Assembly: GCA_049975505.1 (NCBI GenBank)
Contig: JBNGCY010000037.1
Location: 1-24,449 of the forward strand
Length of the DNA: 24,449 bases
Source of the DNA: JAIVHC01 sp049975505
Lineage (GTDB): Bacteria > Desulfobacterota > Desulfuromonadia > Desulfuromonadales > Desulfuromonadaceae
Direction of reading: 5' to 3'
Shown: positions 13,707 to 21,306 of the stretch, in pieces
How the letters are laid out: each line of letters starts with the position of its first letter
Numbering within the stretch: the first letter of the stretch is position 1
The notes under the pieces: generated by a model
Told to the model about the DNA's origin: nothing
Seen by the model: the letters and a program-made list of their open reading frames with translations, nothing else
Databases searched by the model: none
Position numbers and translations under genes: made by a program

Positions 13707-14532
13707 CCGTGAAATGGCGCCGGGGTATTACTGTCTCGGAGTAGTCGCCCCGGATTATCCGGCACAGGCGCAGGCGGGACAGTTTGTGATGTTGCGCATC
13801 AACCAGGGATATGATCCGCTGCTGCGTCGTCCCTTCGGGATTTTTCGCGTCGGAACTCAGCAGGGTACGGATTCGGGTGTGCCACCGCAGGATTACATGG
13901 AGATGGTCTACAAGGTCGTAGGGCGTGGAACGCACCTGATGACGAGTTTAAGTCCTGGCGAAAAAGTGGATCTGCTCGGTCCGCTGGGGCAGGGTTTTCG
14001 CATTGATTCTGCTGATACTGGAGCAGAGGCACTTCTAGTGGCCGGTGGTATCGGTGTGGTTCCGCTGTTCATGCTGGCTCAGGAGCTTATTGCACGCGGC
14101 GTCCGGGTTCGTCTGCTCCTCGGGGGGCGCAACTGCAGAGATATTCTGGCTGTTACCGAATTCGAACGCCTGGGGGTGGAAACCTATGTGGCCACGGAGG
14201 ACGGCACCCTGGGTGAGGAAGGTCTGGTCACCAGGGTACTGGAGCGTAAACTGGAGAAATATCCACATGCGCATGTGTTCGCATGTGGGCCTATGCCCAT
14301 GCTGCAGGCGGTGGAGCAGATATGTGCCATGGCCGAGGCGCCGCTGCAGGTGTCCCTTGAAGCCTTAATGGCCTGCGGGGTGGGGGCTTGTCTTGGGTGT
14401 GTGGTACAGGGGAAGGATCACAGCGCCACCCATCCCGATTATCTGTGTACCTGTAAACAGGGGCCGGTTTTTTCGGCTTGTGAACTGAACTGGGACGCCG
14501 CCCGGAATAGCGCCGCGGGGGAACAGATATGA
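13675..14532 (+). CDS. pyrK: Dihydroorotate dehydrogenase electron transfer subunit (PyrK)
   Basis: A 285-residue flavin and iron-sulfur subunit of class 1B dihydroorotate dehydrogenase; it passes electrons from PyrD to NAD. An FAD-binding barrel contains RRPFGIFR, then a nucleotide-binding domain follows (ALLVAGGIGVVPLFMLAQEL and VFACGPMPMLQAV). The C-terminal [2Fe-2S] site uses C234, C239, C242 (MACGVGACLGC) and C260 (YLCTCKQGPVF); C258 is an extra nearby cysteine. The ATG 13675 lies inside the end of rimI with AGGGA upstream. The stop overlaps the pyrD start by four bases (ATGA), the usual coupling for subunits made in equal amounts. Confidence 0.95.
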   Translation: MKDIRTSVLYNREMAPGYYCLGVVAPDYPAQAQAGQFVMLRINQGYDPLLRRPFGIFRVGTQQGTDSGVPPQDYMEMVYKVVGRGTHLMTSLSPGEKVDLLGPLGQGFRIDSADTGAEALLVAGGIGVVPLFMLAQELIARGVRVRLLLGGRNCRDILAVTEFERLGVETYVATEDGTLGEEGLVTRVLERKLEKYPHAHVFACGPMPMLQAVEQICAMAEAPLQVSLEALMACGVGACLGCVVQGKDHSATHPDYLCTCKQGPVFSACELNWDAARNSAAGEQI

Positions 14533-15461
14533 GCACATCAATTGAAACCAGCCCCAACCTCGAAGTGGATATCGCGGGGCTGAAACTGAAAAATCCGGTT
14601 ATGCCCGCCTCGGGGACCTTCGGCTACGGCGAGGAATTCGCCCCTTATCTCGATCTGGAACAACTTGGCGCCATTGTGACCAAAGGGGTCTCCCTGCATC
14701 CGAAGGCGGGGAACCCGACCCCGCGCATCGCCGAGACACCGGCAGGGATGCTAAACGCCATCGGGCTGCAGAATGTGGGGATTGAGGCGTTTGCAACCCG
14801 GAAGATAGAATTTCTGCAGGCGGTGTCCACACCGGTGATTGTCAATTTTTTCGGCAATACCCTGGAAGAATATATCGAAGTGGCCGAACGCCTGAGCGGT
14901 ATCCCCCGCGTGGATGCGGTCGAGTTGAATATCTCCTGCCCCAACGTAAAAGCCGGAGGGATTGTGTTCGGCACCGACCCCGCCACGGCTGCCCGCGTGG
15001 TTGAGGCGGTACGCCAGAAGCTCGATGTTCCCCTGATTGTCAAGCTCTCGCCCAATGTGACCGATATCACCCTCATGGCGCGGGCAGTGGAGGATGCGGG
15101 CGCGGACGCCATCAGTTGTATCAACACCCTTACCGGGATGGCGGTGGATATTGAGCGGCGCTGTCTGCGTCTGGCCAACGGTACCGGTGGGCTCTCAGGG
15201 CCGGCGCTTAAGCCTGTGGCTCTGCGCATGGTATATCAGGTGGTCAACAGTGTCTCGATTCCGGTGATCGGAATCGGGGGGATAATGTGCGCCGAGGATG
15301 CCCTTGAGTTTCTGCTCGTAGGTGCAACCGCGGTTCAGGTCGGAACCGCGAATCTGATCAATCCGGGCGCGATGAGCGAAATCATCAGCGGAATTGAAGC
15401 CTTTCTTGCGCAACAGGGGATCGATGATATCAATGCCTGGATTGGAACATTGAAACAGTGA
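14529..15461 (+). CDS. pyrD: Dihydroorotate dehydrogenase, class 1B catalytic subunit
   Basis: A 310-residue FMN enzyme oxidising dihydroorotate to orotate, the fourth step of pyrimidine synthesis. Motifs include NPVMPASGTFGYGEEFAP, TKGVSLHPKAGNPTPRIAET, GMLNAIGLQNVGIEAF and the active-site loop ELNISCPNVKAGG. The catalytic base is Cys137, as in cytosolic class 1 enzymes rather than the Ser of membrane class 2. The phosphate-binding end is IPVIGIGGIMCAEDALEFLL. The adjoining pyrK gene confirms class 1B. The start overlaps the pyrK stop in ATGA. The next gene begins 73 bases downstream. Confidence 0.96.
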   Translation: MSTSIETSPNLEVDIAGLKLKNPVMPASGTFGYGEEFAPYLDLEQLGAIVTKGVSLHPKAGNPTPRIAETPAGMLNAIGLQNVGIEAFATRKIEFLQAVSTPVIVNFFGNTLEEYIEVAERLSGIPRVDAVELNISCPNVKAGGIVFGTDPATAARVVEAVRQKLDVPLIVKLSPNVTDITLMARAVEDAGADAISCINTLTGMAVDIERRCLRLANGTGGLSGPALKPVALRMVYQVVNSVSIPVIGIGGIMCAEDALEFLLVGATAVQVGTANLINPGAMSEIISGIEAFLAQQGIDDINAWIGTLKQ

Positions 15462-15534
15462 GGGTTGATATTTTCTTTGGTTCAGCGCTAAAGGCGGGAG
15501 TTATGCCTGTGTTGTGCTGGGGTGTTGACGCATA

Positions 15535-18207
15535 ATGGATATTATTACCAGTCACGTAAATGCCGACTTTGACAGTCTCGGGGCAATGGTAGGAGCAAAA
15601 CTCCTCTATCCCGATGCGGTGCCCGTGTTCCCGGGGGCTAAAGAATCGGTTGTGCGCGAATTCCTCGAGCACACCTCCGTGTGCAACCTTCAATTTGCGC
15701 GCCTTAAAGATATCGACCTTGATAAGGTGCAGCGTCTGATTCTGGTGGATGTCAACAGTCCGGAACGTATCGGGCCTCTTGCTCCCCTGATGGATGACGC
15801 CGGAGTGGAAAAACATATCTACGACCATCATCCGCTCCACAGTGATTCGGTAGACAACGAACATACCCACATTCTCCCGGTGGGAGCCACGGTGACCGTG
15901 ATGGTGGAGCACTTGCGCAGGCATCATCTCAGGCCCGATAAAGCGCAGGCCACAGTGATGATGCTGGGGCTCTACGAGGATACCGGGGGCCTGCTGTTCA
16001 CCTCAACCACGAGTGCGGATTATGCCGCAGCCTCCTTTCTGCTCGAATCCGGGGCGGATCTGCATCTGGTCGCTGACTACCTGAGTCGTGAGCTCAATGC
16101 AGATCAGGTTGATGTCATGCATCAGCTTCTGCAGTCGCGTGAGGTGCTCAATATCCACGGCATCAACATCAGCCTGGCGCGCGCCTCGATTGATAAATAC
16201 GTGGGGGATCTGGCCATGCTCGCGCATAAAATACGCGACATGGAAAACCTCGATGTCCTTATTATTGCGGTACGCCTGGAGGATCGGATCTTCATGGTGG
16301 GGCGGTCCCGCGTGCCCGAAGTGGATGTTGCCCACATTCTGGGAGTCTTCGGCGGCGGCGGACATGCCACCGCCGCCTCTGCTACGGTCCGCAACATGAC
16401 CCTGGTGCAGATTATGGAGGCGCTGCCCGGCCTGCTCGAACGCGTTGTAGTGCCGCCCAAACGTGCAGAGCTGCTCATGTCAACGCCGGTGCGCAGCATA
16501 GAGGCGCACGAAAAACTCAAAAACGCGCGCAGCATACTTACCCGTTACAATATCAACGCCCTCGCCGTAGTGGAAAAAGGGGTGATTGTTGGGATCATTA
16601 CCCGTCAGGTGATTGAGCGCGCTGTGCATCACGGGCTTGAAGATGTGCCGGTGCGCGAATATATGCTGACCGAGTTTGGCACAGTGAGTGCCGATGCCGG
16701 TATCGAAGAGGTGCAGAAAATCATCGTCGAACAGCGTCAGCGTTTTGTTCCGGTGGTGGATAACGGGCGCCTGACAGGGGTGATCACCCGAGCCGATCTG
16801 CTGCGTCATATGGTGAGTGGAGCCCACATTATCCGTGGAAGACCACCCGTTGTTTCCGGCACTGACGGAATCAGTATGGATCGGCGCCGTATGGCACGTA
16901 TTCTGGAAAAGGAGTTGCCCGAACGGATCCAGGAGCTGTTCGCCCTGTTGACCTCCACCGCTGAAGAACTGCAGGCTAAAATCTATGCGGTGGGTGGTTT
17001 TGTGCGGGATCTGCTTCTCAAAACCCCCAACCTAGACGTGGATGTCGTGGTTGAAGGTGATGCCATAGCTTTTGCTCATGCACTCGAGCAGAGATGTTCC
17101 TGCCGCGTACGCGCACATGCCAAATTTGCCACAGCCGTGGTGGTGTTTGAAGATGGCTTCAAGCTCGATCTTGCATCAACGCGTACCGAGTATTACCTTG
17201 AACCCGGAGCATTGCCTACAGTGGAGGACGCCTCCATTAAGCTCGATATGTACCGGCGTGATTTCACAATAAACACCCTGGCACTGTCGCTGAACCGTGA
17301 CAGCTATGCTGAGCTCCTTGACTACTTTGGCGCTCAGCGTGATCTGCACGATAAGGCGATCCGCGTGCTCCACAACCTGAGCTTTGTAGAAGATCCGACC
17401 CGGATATTGCGCGCAATCCGCCTGGAGCAGCGTCTGGGTTTTACCCTGGGAATGCAGACGCGGCAACTCCTTATCAGCGCGGTGCAGATGGGGTTTCTGG
17501 AACGTGTCAGCCCCTTGCGCCTCTTCAATGAATTGCAGATAATCCTCAGTGAAAGCGATCCTGTCGATGCGCTGGTGCGTCTGGACGAATTTGAGGTGCT
17601 TGAAGAGATCAGTCCCCATCTGCACTTAAGTGCTCAGGCACGGACACGCTGCACCCAGGCGGGGAAAGTGATAAACTGGTTTGAGTTGCTGTATACCGGA
17701 GAGGAGTTCGCTCCCTGGATGGTGTACTTTCTGTGCCTGAGTGGAACCCTGTCTGAAACGGATATGCGTAAGCTGTGTCAACGCCTGCAGATCCCCAGGC
17801 GCTGGGACAAAATTCTCGTGACAGAACTGCCGCAGGCGCGCACAGCGTTTCATAGTCTGGAGCGGGAGGATGCTGATACGGCTATGCGCGACAGCCGTCT
17901 GGCACAGCTGCTTGATGACTTCAGCGTGGAGATCCTTCTATACGGTATGGCATGTGCGCGCCACGAGCGTACGCGTCTCAAATATTCCCACTACATTACG
18001 CGGCTGCGCGGGGTCAAACCCATCCTCAACGGCTGGGATATTCAGGAACTCGGCTGTTCCCCCGGCCCGCTGGTGGGAGAGGTGCTGCAGGGGCTGCGGG
18101 CTGCGCGTCTGGACGGTGAAGTTCAGACGCGGATGGATGAAACACGCTGGGTACAACGCTATCTTAAGCGCGCGCAGCCCCCCCATGCGGATAGCGATAA
18201 CGCGTAA
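15535..18207 (+). CDS. DHH-CBS-PolyA polymerase/tRNA nucleotidyltransferase fusion protein
   Basis: An 890-residue multidomain protein. Residues 1-310 form a DHH phosphoesterase (NADFDSLGAM, then D97-H-H99-P) with a DHHA1 substrate domain (GGGGHATAAS near 273). Residues 315-425 hold two CBS repeats (MSTPVRSIEAHEKLKNA; REYMLTEFGTVSADAGIEE). From about 480 is a class II nucleotidyltransferase head: YAVGGFVRDLLL, catalytic D501-V-D503, LASTRTEYY and RRDFTINTLALSL. It is followed by PolyA_pol RNA-binding helices. Proteins of this layout are known in Geobacter-like bacteria and Aquifex and are linked to A-adding or CCA-end synthesis on tRNA. The DHH part suggests nanoRNase/pAp-phosphatase-like hydrolysis. 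Coupling of the two activities is inference. The ribosome-binding site before ATG 15535 is weak. Confidence 0.92.
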   Translation: MDIITSHVNADFDSLGAMVGAKLLYPDAVPVFPGAKESVVREFLEHTSVCNLQFARLKDIDLDKVQRLILVDVNSPERIGPLAPLMDDAGVEKHIYDHHPLHSDSVDNEHTHILPVGATVTVMVEHLRRHHLRPDKAQATVMMLGLYEDTGGLLFTSTTSADYAAASFLLESGADLHLVADYLSRELNADQVDVMHQLLQSREVLNIHGINISLARASIDKYVGDLAMLAHKIRDMENLDVLIIAVRLEDRIFMVGRSRVPEVDVAHILGVFGGGGHATAASATVRNMTLVQIMEALPGLLERVVVPPKRAELLMSTPVRSIEAHEKLKNARSILTRYNINALAVVEKGVIVGIITRQVIERAVHHGLEDVPVREYMLTEFGTVSADAGIEEVQKIIVEQRQRFVPVVDNGRLTGVITRADLLRHMVSGAHIIRGRPPVVSGTDGISMDRRRMARILEKELPERIQELFALLTSTAEELQAKIYAVGGFVRDLLLKTPNLDVDVVVEGDAIAFAHALEQRCSCRVRAHAKFATAVVVFEDGFKLDLASTRTEYYLEPGALPTVEDASIKLDMYRRDFTINTLALSLNRDSYAELLDYFGAQRDLHDKAIRVLHNLSFVEDPTRILRAIRLEQRLGFTLGMQTRQLLISAVQMGFLERVSPLRLFNELQIILSESDPVDALVRLDEFEVLEEISPHLHLSAQARTRCTQAGKVINWFELLYTGEEFAPWMVYFLCLSGTLSETDMRKLCQRLQIPRRWDKILVTELPQARTAFHSLEREDADTAMRDSRLAQLLDDFSVEILLYGMACARHERTRLKYSHYITRLRGVKPILNGWDIQELGCSPGPLVGEVLQGLRAARLDGEVQTRMDETRWVQRYLKRAQPPHADSDNA

Positions 18208-18240
18208 ATTTCTGGATATTTTAAAGGATATTTATTTTAT

Positions 18241-18912
18241 ATGGAACATCTGCTGGTCAAAATTTCAATCATGCTTGTTCCCGCTCTGCTTGCGGTAACC
18301 GTGCATGAGGTTGCGCATGGCTATGTTGCCGATCGCTTTGGCGATCCTACGGCGCGTCTGCTCAACCGCCTGACCCTTAATCCCCTGCGCCATCTGGATA
18401 TATTCGGTACTCTGGCTCTGCTTCTAGTTGGCTTTGGCTGGGCGAAGCCGGTGCCGGTCAACCAGGCGAATCTGCGCAATCCGCACCGGCATATGCTCTG
18501 GGTTGCCATCTCCGGACCACTGTCCAATTTTATTCTCGCGGCCCTTTCTGCTCTTGTAGTCCACTTGACCGGGTTGCTGCAAACGGGGCTCGGTTTGCAG
18601 CCGGTTACCGAACCTCTGCTCATGATGGCGGCGTTCAGCCTGTATATAAACGTGATTCTGGGGGTGATAAACATGGTGCCGGTTCCGCCTCTGGACGGCG
18701 GACGCGTACTTGCCGCCATTCTTCCGCCCCGTTATGCTGCCACACTGATGCGCCTGGAGCCATTCGGGTTTTTTATAGTGATCGGTCTTATTTTCTTTAC
18801 CGATATCTGGTCTGCCGTAGTGGGGCCGCTGGTGTATGCCATTGTCTCGGTGTTTGCCGCATCCCACATGGACGCGGTAAACAGCGTTATTCAGTTTCTT
18901 TTCAGTCAATAA
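18241..18912 (+). CDS. Site-2 protease family (M50) membrane metalloprotease
   Basis: A 223-residue multi-pass protein. The zinc motif H22-E23-V-A-H26 (VHEVAHGYVADRFGDPTA) lies in the first helix, and the third ligand is D152 in the PPLDGGRVLAAILPP motif. Hydrophobic segments cover most of the rest (GPLSNFILAALSALVVHLTG, FGFFIVIGLIFFTDIW). This is the short form without a PDZ domain, typical of the stand-alone M50 proteins found next to scpA in Geobacter-type genomes. Family members cleave membrane-embedded helices; the substrate here is unknown. AAAGGAT lies upstream of the ATG at a long spacing. The gene follows the fusion protein by 33 bases and precedes scpA by 12. Confidence 0.92.
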   Translation: MEHLLVKISIMLVPALLAVTVHEVAHGYVADRFGDPTARLLNRLTLNPLRHLDIFGTLALLLVGFGWAKPVPVNQANLRNPHRHMLWVAISGPLSNFILAALSALVVHLTGLLQTGLGLQPVTEPLLMMAAFSLYINVILGVINMVPVPPLDGGRVLAAILPPRYAATLMRLEPFGFFIVIGLIFFTDIWSAVVGPLVYAIVSVFAASHMDAVNSVIQFLFSQ

Positions 18913-18924
18913 GACAGCGGTACA

Positions 18925-19722
18925 ATGGCTGCGGTGGCATATGAAATCAAACTGGAACAGTTCGAAGGTCCACTGGATCTGCTCCTCCATCTGGTGCACA
19001 AAAACGAGATGGATATTCAGGATATCAGGATTGCCACGATAACGGCTCAGTATCTGCAGCATCTGGAGCTGATGAAGACCCGCAACATGGATATTGCGAG
19101 TGAATTTCTGGTCATGGCGGCGACGCTGTTGCATCTTAAATCACGCACCCTTCTCCCCCCTTCCAGAACTGAAACAGAGGATGAAGACGGGCAGGACCCG
19201 GAAGAGGCTTTGAAAGCCAGGCTCCTGGAGTATCAGCGCTACAAGGAAGGAGCGCAGAAGCTGGAAGAGTATCCGCGCCTGTTCCGGGATGTGTTTCCCC
19301 GTCCGCGTCTGGAGGAGGATGAAAGACATAGCGCTCGCGCCCCGGATGCACATATCAACGTCAGCGTCTACGATCTGGTGCGTGCTCTGAACGAGGTTTT
19401 GCGCCCGAAACCACAGCCCGCTGTTCACCGGGTGGATGGAGGTGTTGTGAGTATAACCCGGGGAGTCCATCTGCTTTTGCGCCATTTGCGCGGCAAAGAA
19501 CGCGTGAGCTTCCAGCGCTGTTTCGGTGCCGCAACCACGCGTATAGAGGTTGTGGTGCAGTTTATGGCCTTGCTCGAACTTGCACGTCTGCAGCTGCTGG
19601 AAGTGGAGCAGCATGCCCCGGGGGCGATGATATATCTGTACCCGGCACAAAGTCTGCGTAAGGGGAGCTATACGGATATAGAGCACATGCTGGATATGGA
19701 AAATTCCTATGCAGATATCTGA
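18925..19722 (+). CDS. scpA: Segregation and condensation protein A
   Basis: A 265-residue kleisin that bridges the heads of SMC in the bacterial condensin. The N-terminal signature YEIKLEQFEGPLDLLLHLVH is diagnostic, followed by EMDIQDIRIATITAQYL and EFLVMAATLLHLKSRTLLP. The acidic linker (TETEDEDGQDPEEALKARLL) leads to a C-terminal winged helix (RIEVVVQFMALLELARLQLL) that binds the SMC head. The length fits the family. It overlaps scpB by 14 bases, so the two partners are translated together. The SMC gene is not in the window. Confidence 0.95.
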   Translation: MAAVAYEIKLEQFEGPLDLLLHLVHKNEMDIQDIRIATITAQYLQHLELMKTRNMDIASEFLVMAATLLHLKSRTLLPPSRTETEDEDGQDPEEALKARLLEYQRYKEGAQKLEEYPRLFRDVFPRPRLEEDERHSARAPDAHINVSVYDLVRALNEVLRPKPQPAVHRVDGGVVSITRGVHLLLRHLRGKERVSFQRCFGAATTRIEVVVQFMALLELARLQLLEVEQHAPGAMIYLYPAQSLRKGSYTDIEHMLDMENSYADI

Positions 19723-20281
19723 ACTCAAAGCGCGCCTTGAAGCACTGTTATTCAGTAGCGACACCGCCCTGAGCATGCAGAAACTCGAGGAGATTCTCGA
19801 AGTCGAGATCGAGCCGCTGCGCGTGGCACTGCAGCAGTTGCAGCACGAATGCCAGCAGGAGGGGCGCGGAGTTGTGCTGCAGGAAATTGCAGGCGGTTTT
19901 CAGTTCCGCACCCGGCCTGAATACGCTCCCTGGGTAATGCGCCTGCGTCGTACCCGGCATATGAATCTTTCCCGCGCTGCCACCGAAACCCTGGCAATCA
20001 TAGCCTACCGCCAGCCTGTGACCCGCGCCGGGATAGAGGAATTGCGCGGGGTGGATTCCGGCGGCATAGTGCGTACCCTGCTGGAAAAGGATCTGGTACG
20101 GGTGGCGGGGAAAAAGGATGCTCCGGGGCGTCCGCTGGTATATGCCACCAGCGCCAGATTTCTGGAGGTGTTCGGACTCAACAGCCTTAAGGATCTCCCT
20201 ACGCTGCGTGACCTTAAAACGGACGAGCTTGAATTTGAACCCCAGATCGATTTTGATCCGCACACAGGAGAGCAGAATTGA
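19709..20281 (+). CDS. scpB: Segregation and condensation protein B
   Basis: A 190-residue partner of ScpA in the SMC complex. Two winged-helix domains are visible: ELKARLEALLFSSDTALSMQ in the first, and ATETLAIIAYRQPVTRAGIE with RGVDSGGIVRTLLEKDLVRV in the second. The latter are the most conserved ScpB motifs. GRPLVYATSARFLEVFGLNS closes the second domain. An acidic tail follows (DELEFEPQIDFDPHTGEQN). The ATG 19709 overlaps the end of scpA. The stop overlaps the rluB TTG start, giving a fully coupled scpA-scpB-rluB block. Confidence 0.95.
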   Translation: MQISELKARLEALLFSSDTALSMQKLEEILEVEIEPLRVALQQLQHECQQEGRGVVLQEIAGGFQFRTRPEYAPWVMRLRRTRHMNLSRAATETLAIIAYRQPVTRAGIEELRGVDSGGIVRTLLEKDLVRVAGKKDAPGRPLVYATSARFLEVFGLNSLKDLPTLRDLKTDELEFEPQIDFDPHTGEQN

Positions 20282-21000
20282 ACCAATCCCGTGAACGTAT
20301 TCAGAAACTCATGGCCAAAGCCGGTCTCGCATCACGGCGTGAAGCAGAGCGCTGGATTGAACAGGGACGGGTCCGGGTAAATGGTACACCTGCGCGCCTG
20401 GGTGACAGGGCGGATCCGCTACGGGATCGCATAGAAGTGGATGGATGTCTCATGGCAGAGCAGGAGCATAAATGCTACCTGATGCTGAATAAGCCCCTCG
20501 GATATGTCACCACCGCCCAGGATCCTCAGGGGCGCCCTACGGTGCTTGATCTGGTAAAGCAGGTGCCGGTGCGCCTGTTTCCCATCGGCCGTCTGGATTT
20601 GAATACCGAAGGGCTGCTCCTTATGACCAACGATGGTGAGTTGGCCAATGCCCTGCTCCACCCGCGCTATGCGATACCCAAAACTTATCGTGTCAAAATA
20701 AGCGGAGGACTCGATGAGCGCGCGCGTAAAGCCCTGTGCGAAGGGGTTAGCCTCGAAGACGGGGTTACCGCGCCCGCGCAGATAGACCGTATCCGGAAAT
20801 CGCAGCGCAACACCTGGTTTGATCTCACTATTACCGAGGGGCGCAACCGGCAGGTGCGCAGGATGTGTGAAGCCGTGGGATGTTCTGTAAGTATGCTCAA
20901 ACGCGTGCGTTTTGGCGTTCTTGACCTGGGGGATCTTCCTGTGGGACAGTTTCGTCATCTCAATGCCACAGAGATACGTGCGCTTCGCCAGGGGGGATGA
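20278..21000 (+). CDS. rluB: 23S rRNA pseudouridine synthase (RluB/RsuA family)
   Basis: A 240-residue pseudouridine synthase. An S4 RNA-binding domain is at the N terminus (RIQKLMAKAGLASRREAERW, then GRVRVNG). The catalytic core holds D107 in GRLDLNTEGLLLMTND and a later motif EGRNRQVRRMCEAVG. These define the RsuA/RluB/RluE/RluF family; RluB (modifies U2605 of 23S rRNA in E. coli) is favoured by the scpA-scpB neighbourhood, where this gene is usually found. The start is TTG 20278, supported by AGGAG seven bases upstream and by overlap with the scpB stop. It is the last gene of the long + strand run. Confidence 0.9.
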   Translation: MNQSRERIQKLMAKAGLASRREAERWIEQGRVRVNGTPARLGDRADPLRDRIEVDGCLMAEQEHKCYLMLNKPLGYVTTAQDPQGRPTVLDLVKQVPVRLFPIGRLDLNTEGLLLMTNDGELANALLHPRYAIPKTYRVKISGGLDERARKALCEGVSLEDGVTAPAQIDRIRKSQRNTWFDLTITEGRNRQVRRMCEAVGCSVSMLKRVRFGVLDLGDLPVGQFRHLNATEIRALRQGG

Positions 21001-21306
21001 TTTGTGCATTTGTTTTTCATGTGAACCCAAGTGTTTATGAAGCAGGTTGCTGGATGTAAATTAATGTTTTTTCTGCTGTTTTCCGTATATCCGCTTGACC
21101 TGATTAGTCTGCTGCTTTAACCTGTCCAAATCTTTGCAAGGAGTTGAGGCATCAGGAATTACTCCTTCAGCGGCATGGTTAATGCGGTATGGACTTTTTC
21201 TGCTCGCATGTTTTAATTATATGGTAAGTGGCGTTTATGTATGGAGCAGCCATGAGATCAGGCAACGCGGATTTCCACAAAACGTCTAACCCATTGGAGT
21301 GTTTTC
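21001..21306 (+). other. AT-richer intergenic region upstream of the TPR gene
   Basis: These 306 bases contain no recognised gene. A loose promoter match is TTGACC (21095-21100), 17 bases, TAACCT (21118-21123; 3/6 in the -10). A perfect 7-bp inverted repeat AAGGAGT/ACTCCTT (21138-21144, 21161-21167) encloses 16 bases; it is not followed by T residues. A 27-codon frame at 21037-21120 would encode a hydrophobic peptide (MKQVAGCKLMFFLLFSVYPL...) but has no clear ribosome-binding site. A 21-codon frame from ATG 21251, preceded by GGAG, runs across the TPR gene start. None of these can be called a gene. Confidence 0.4.
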
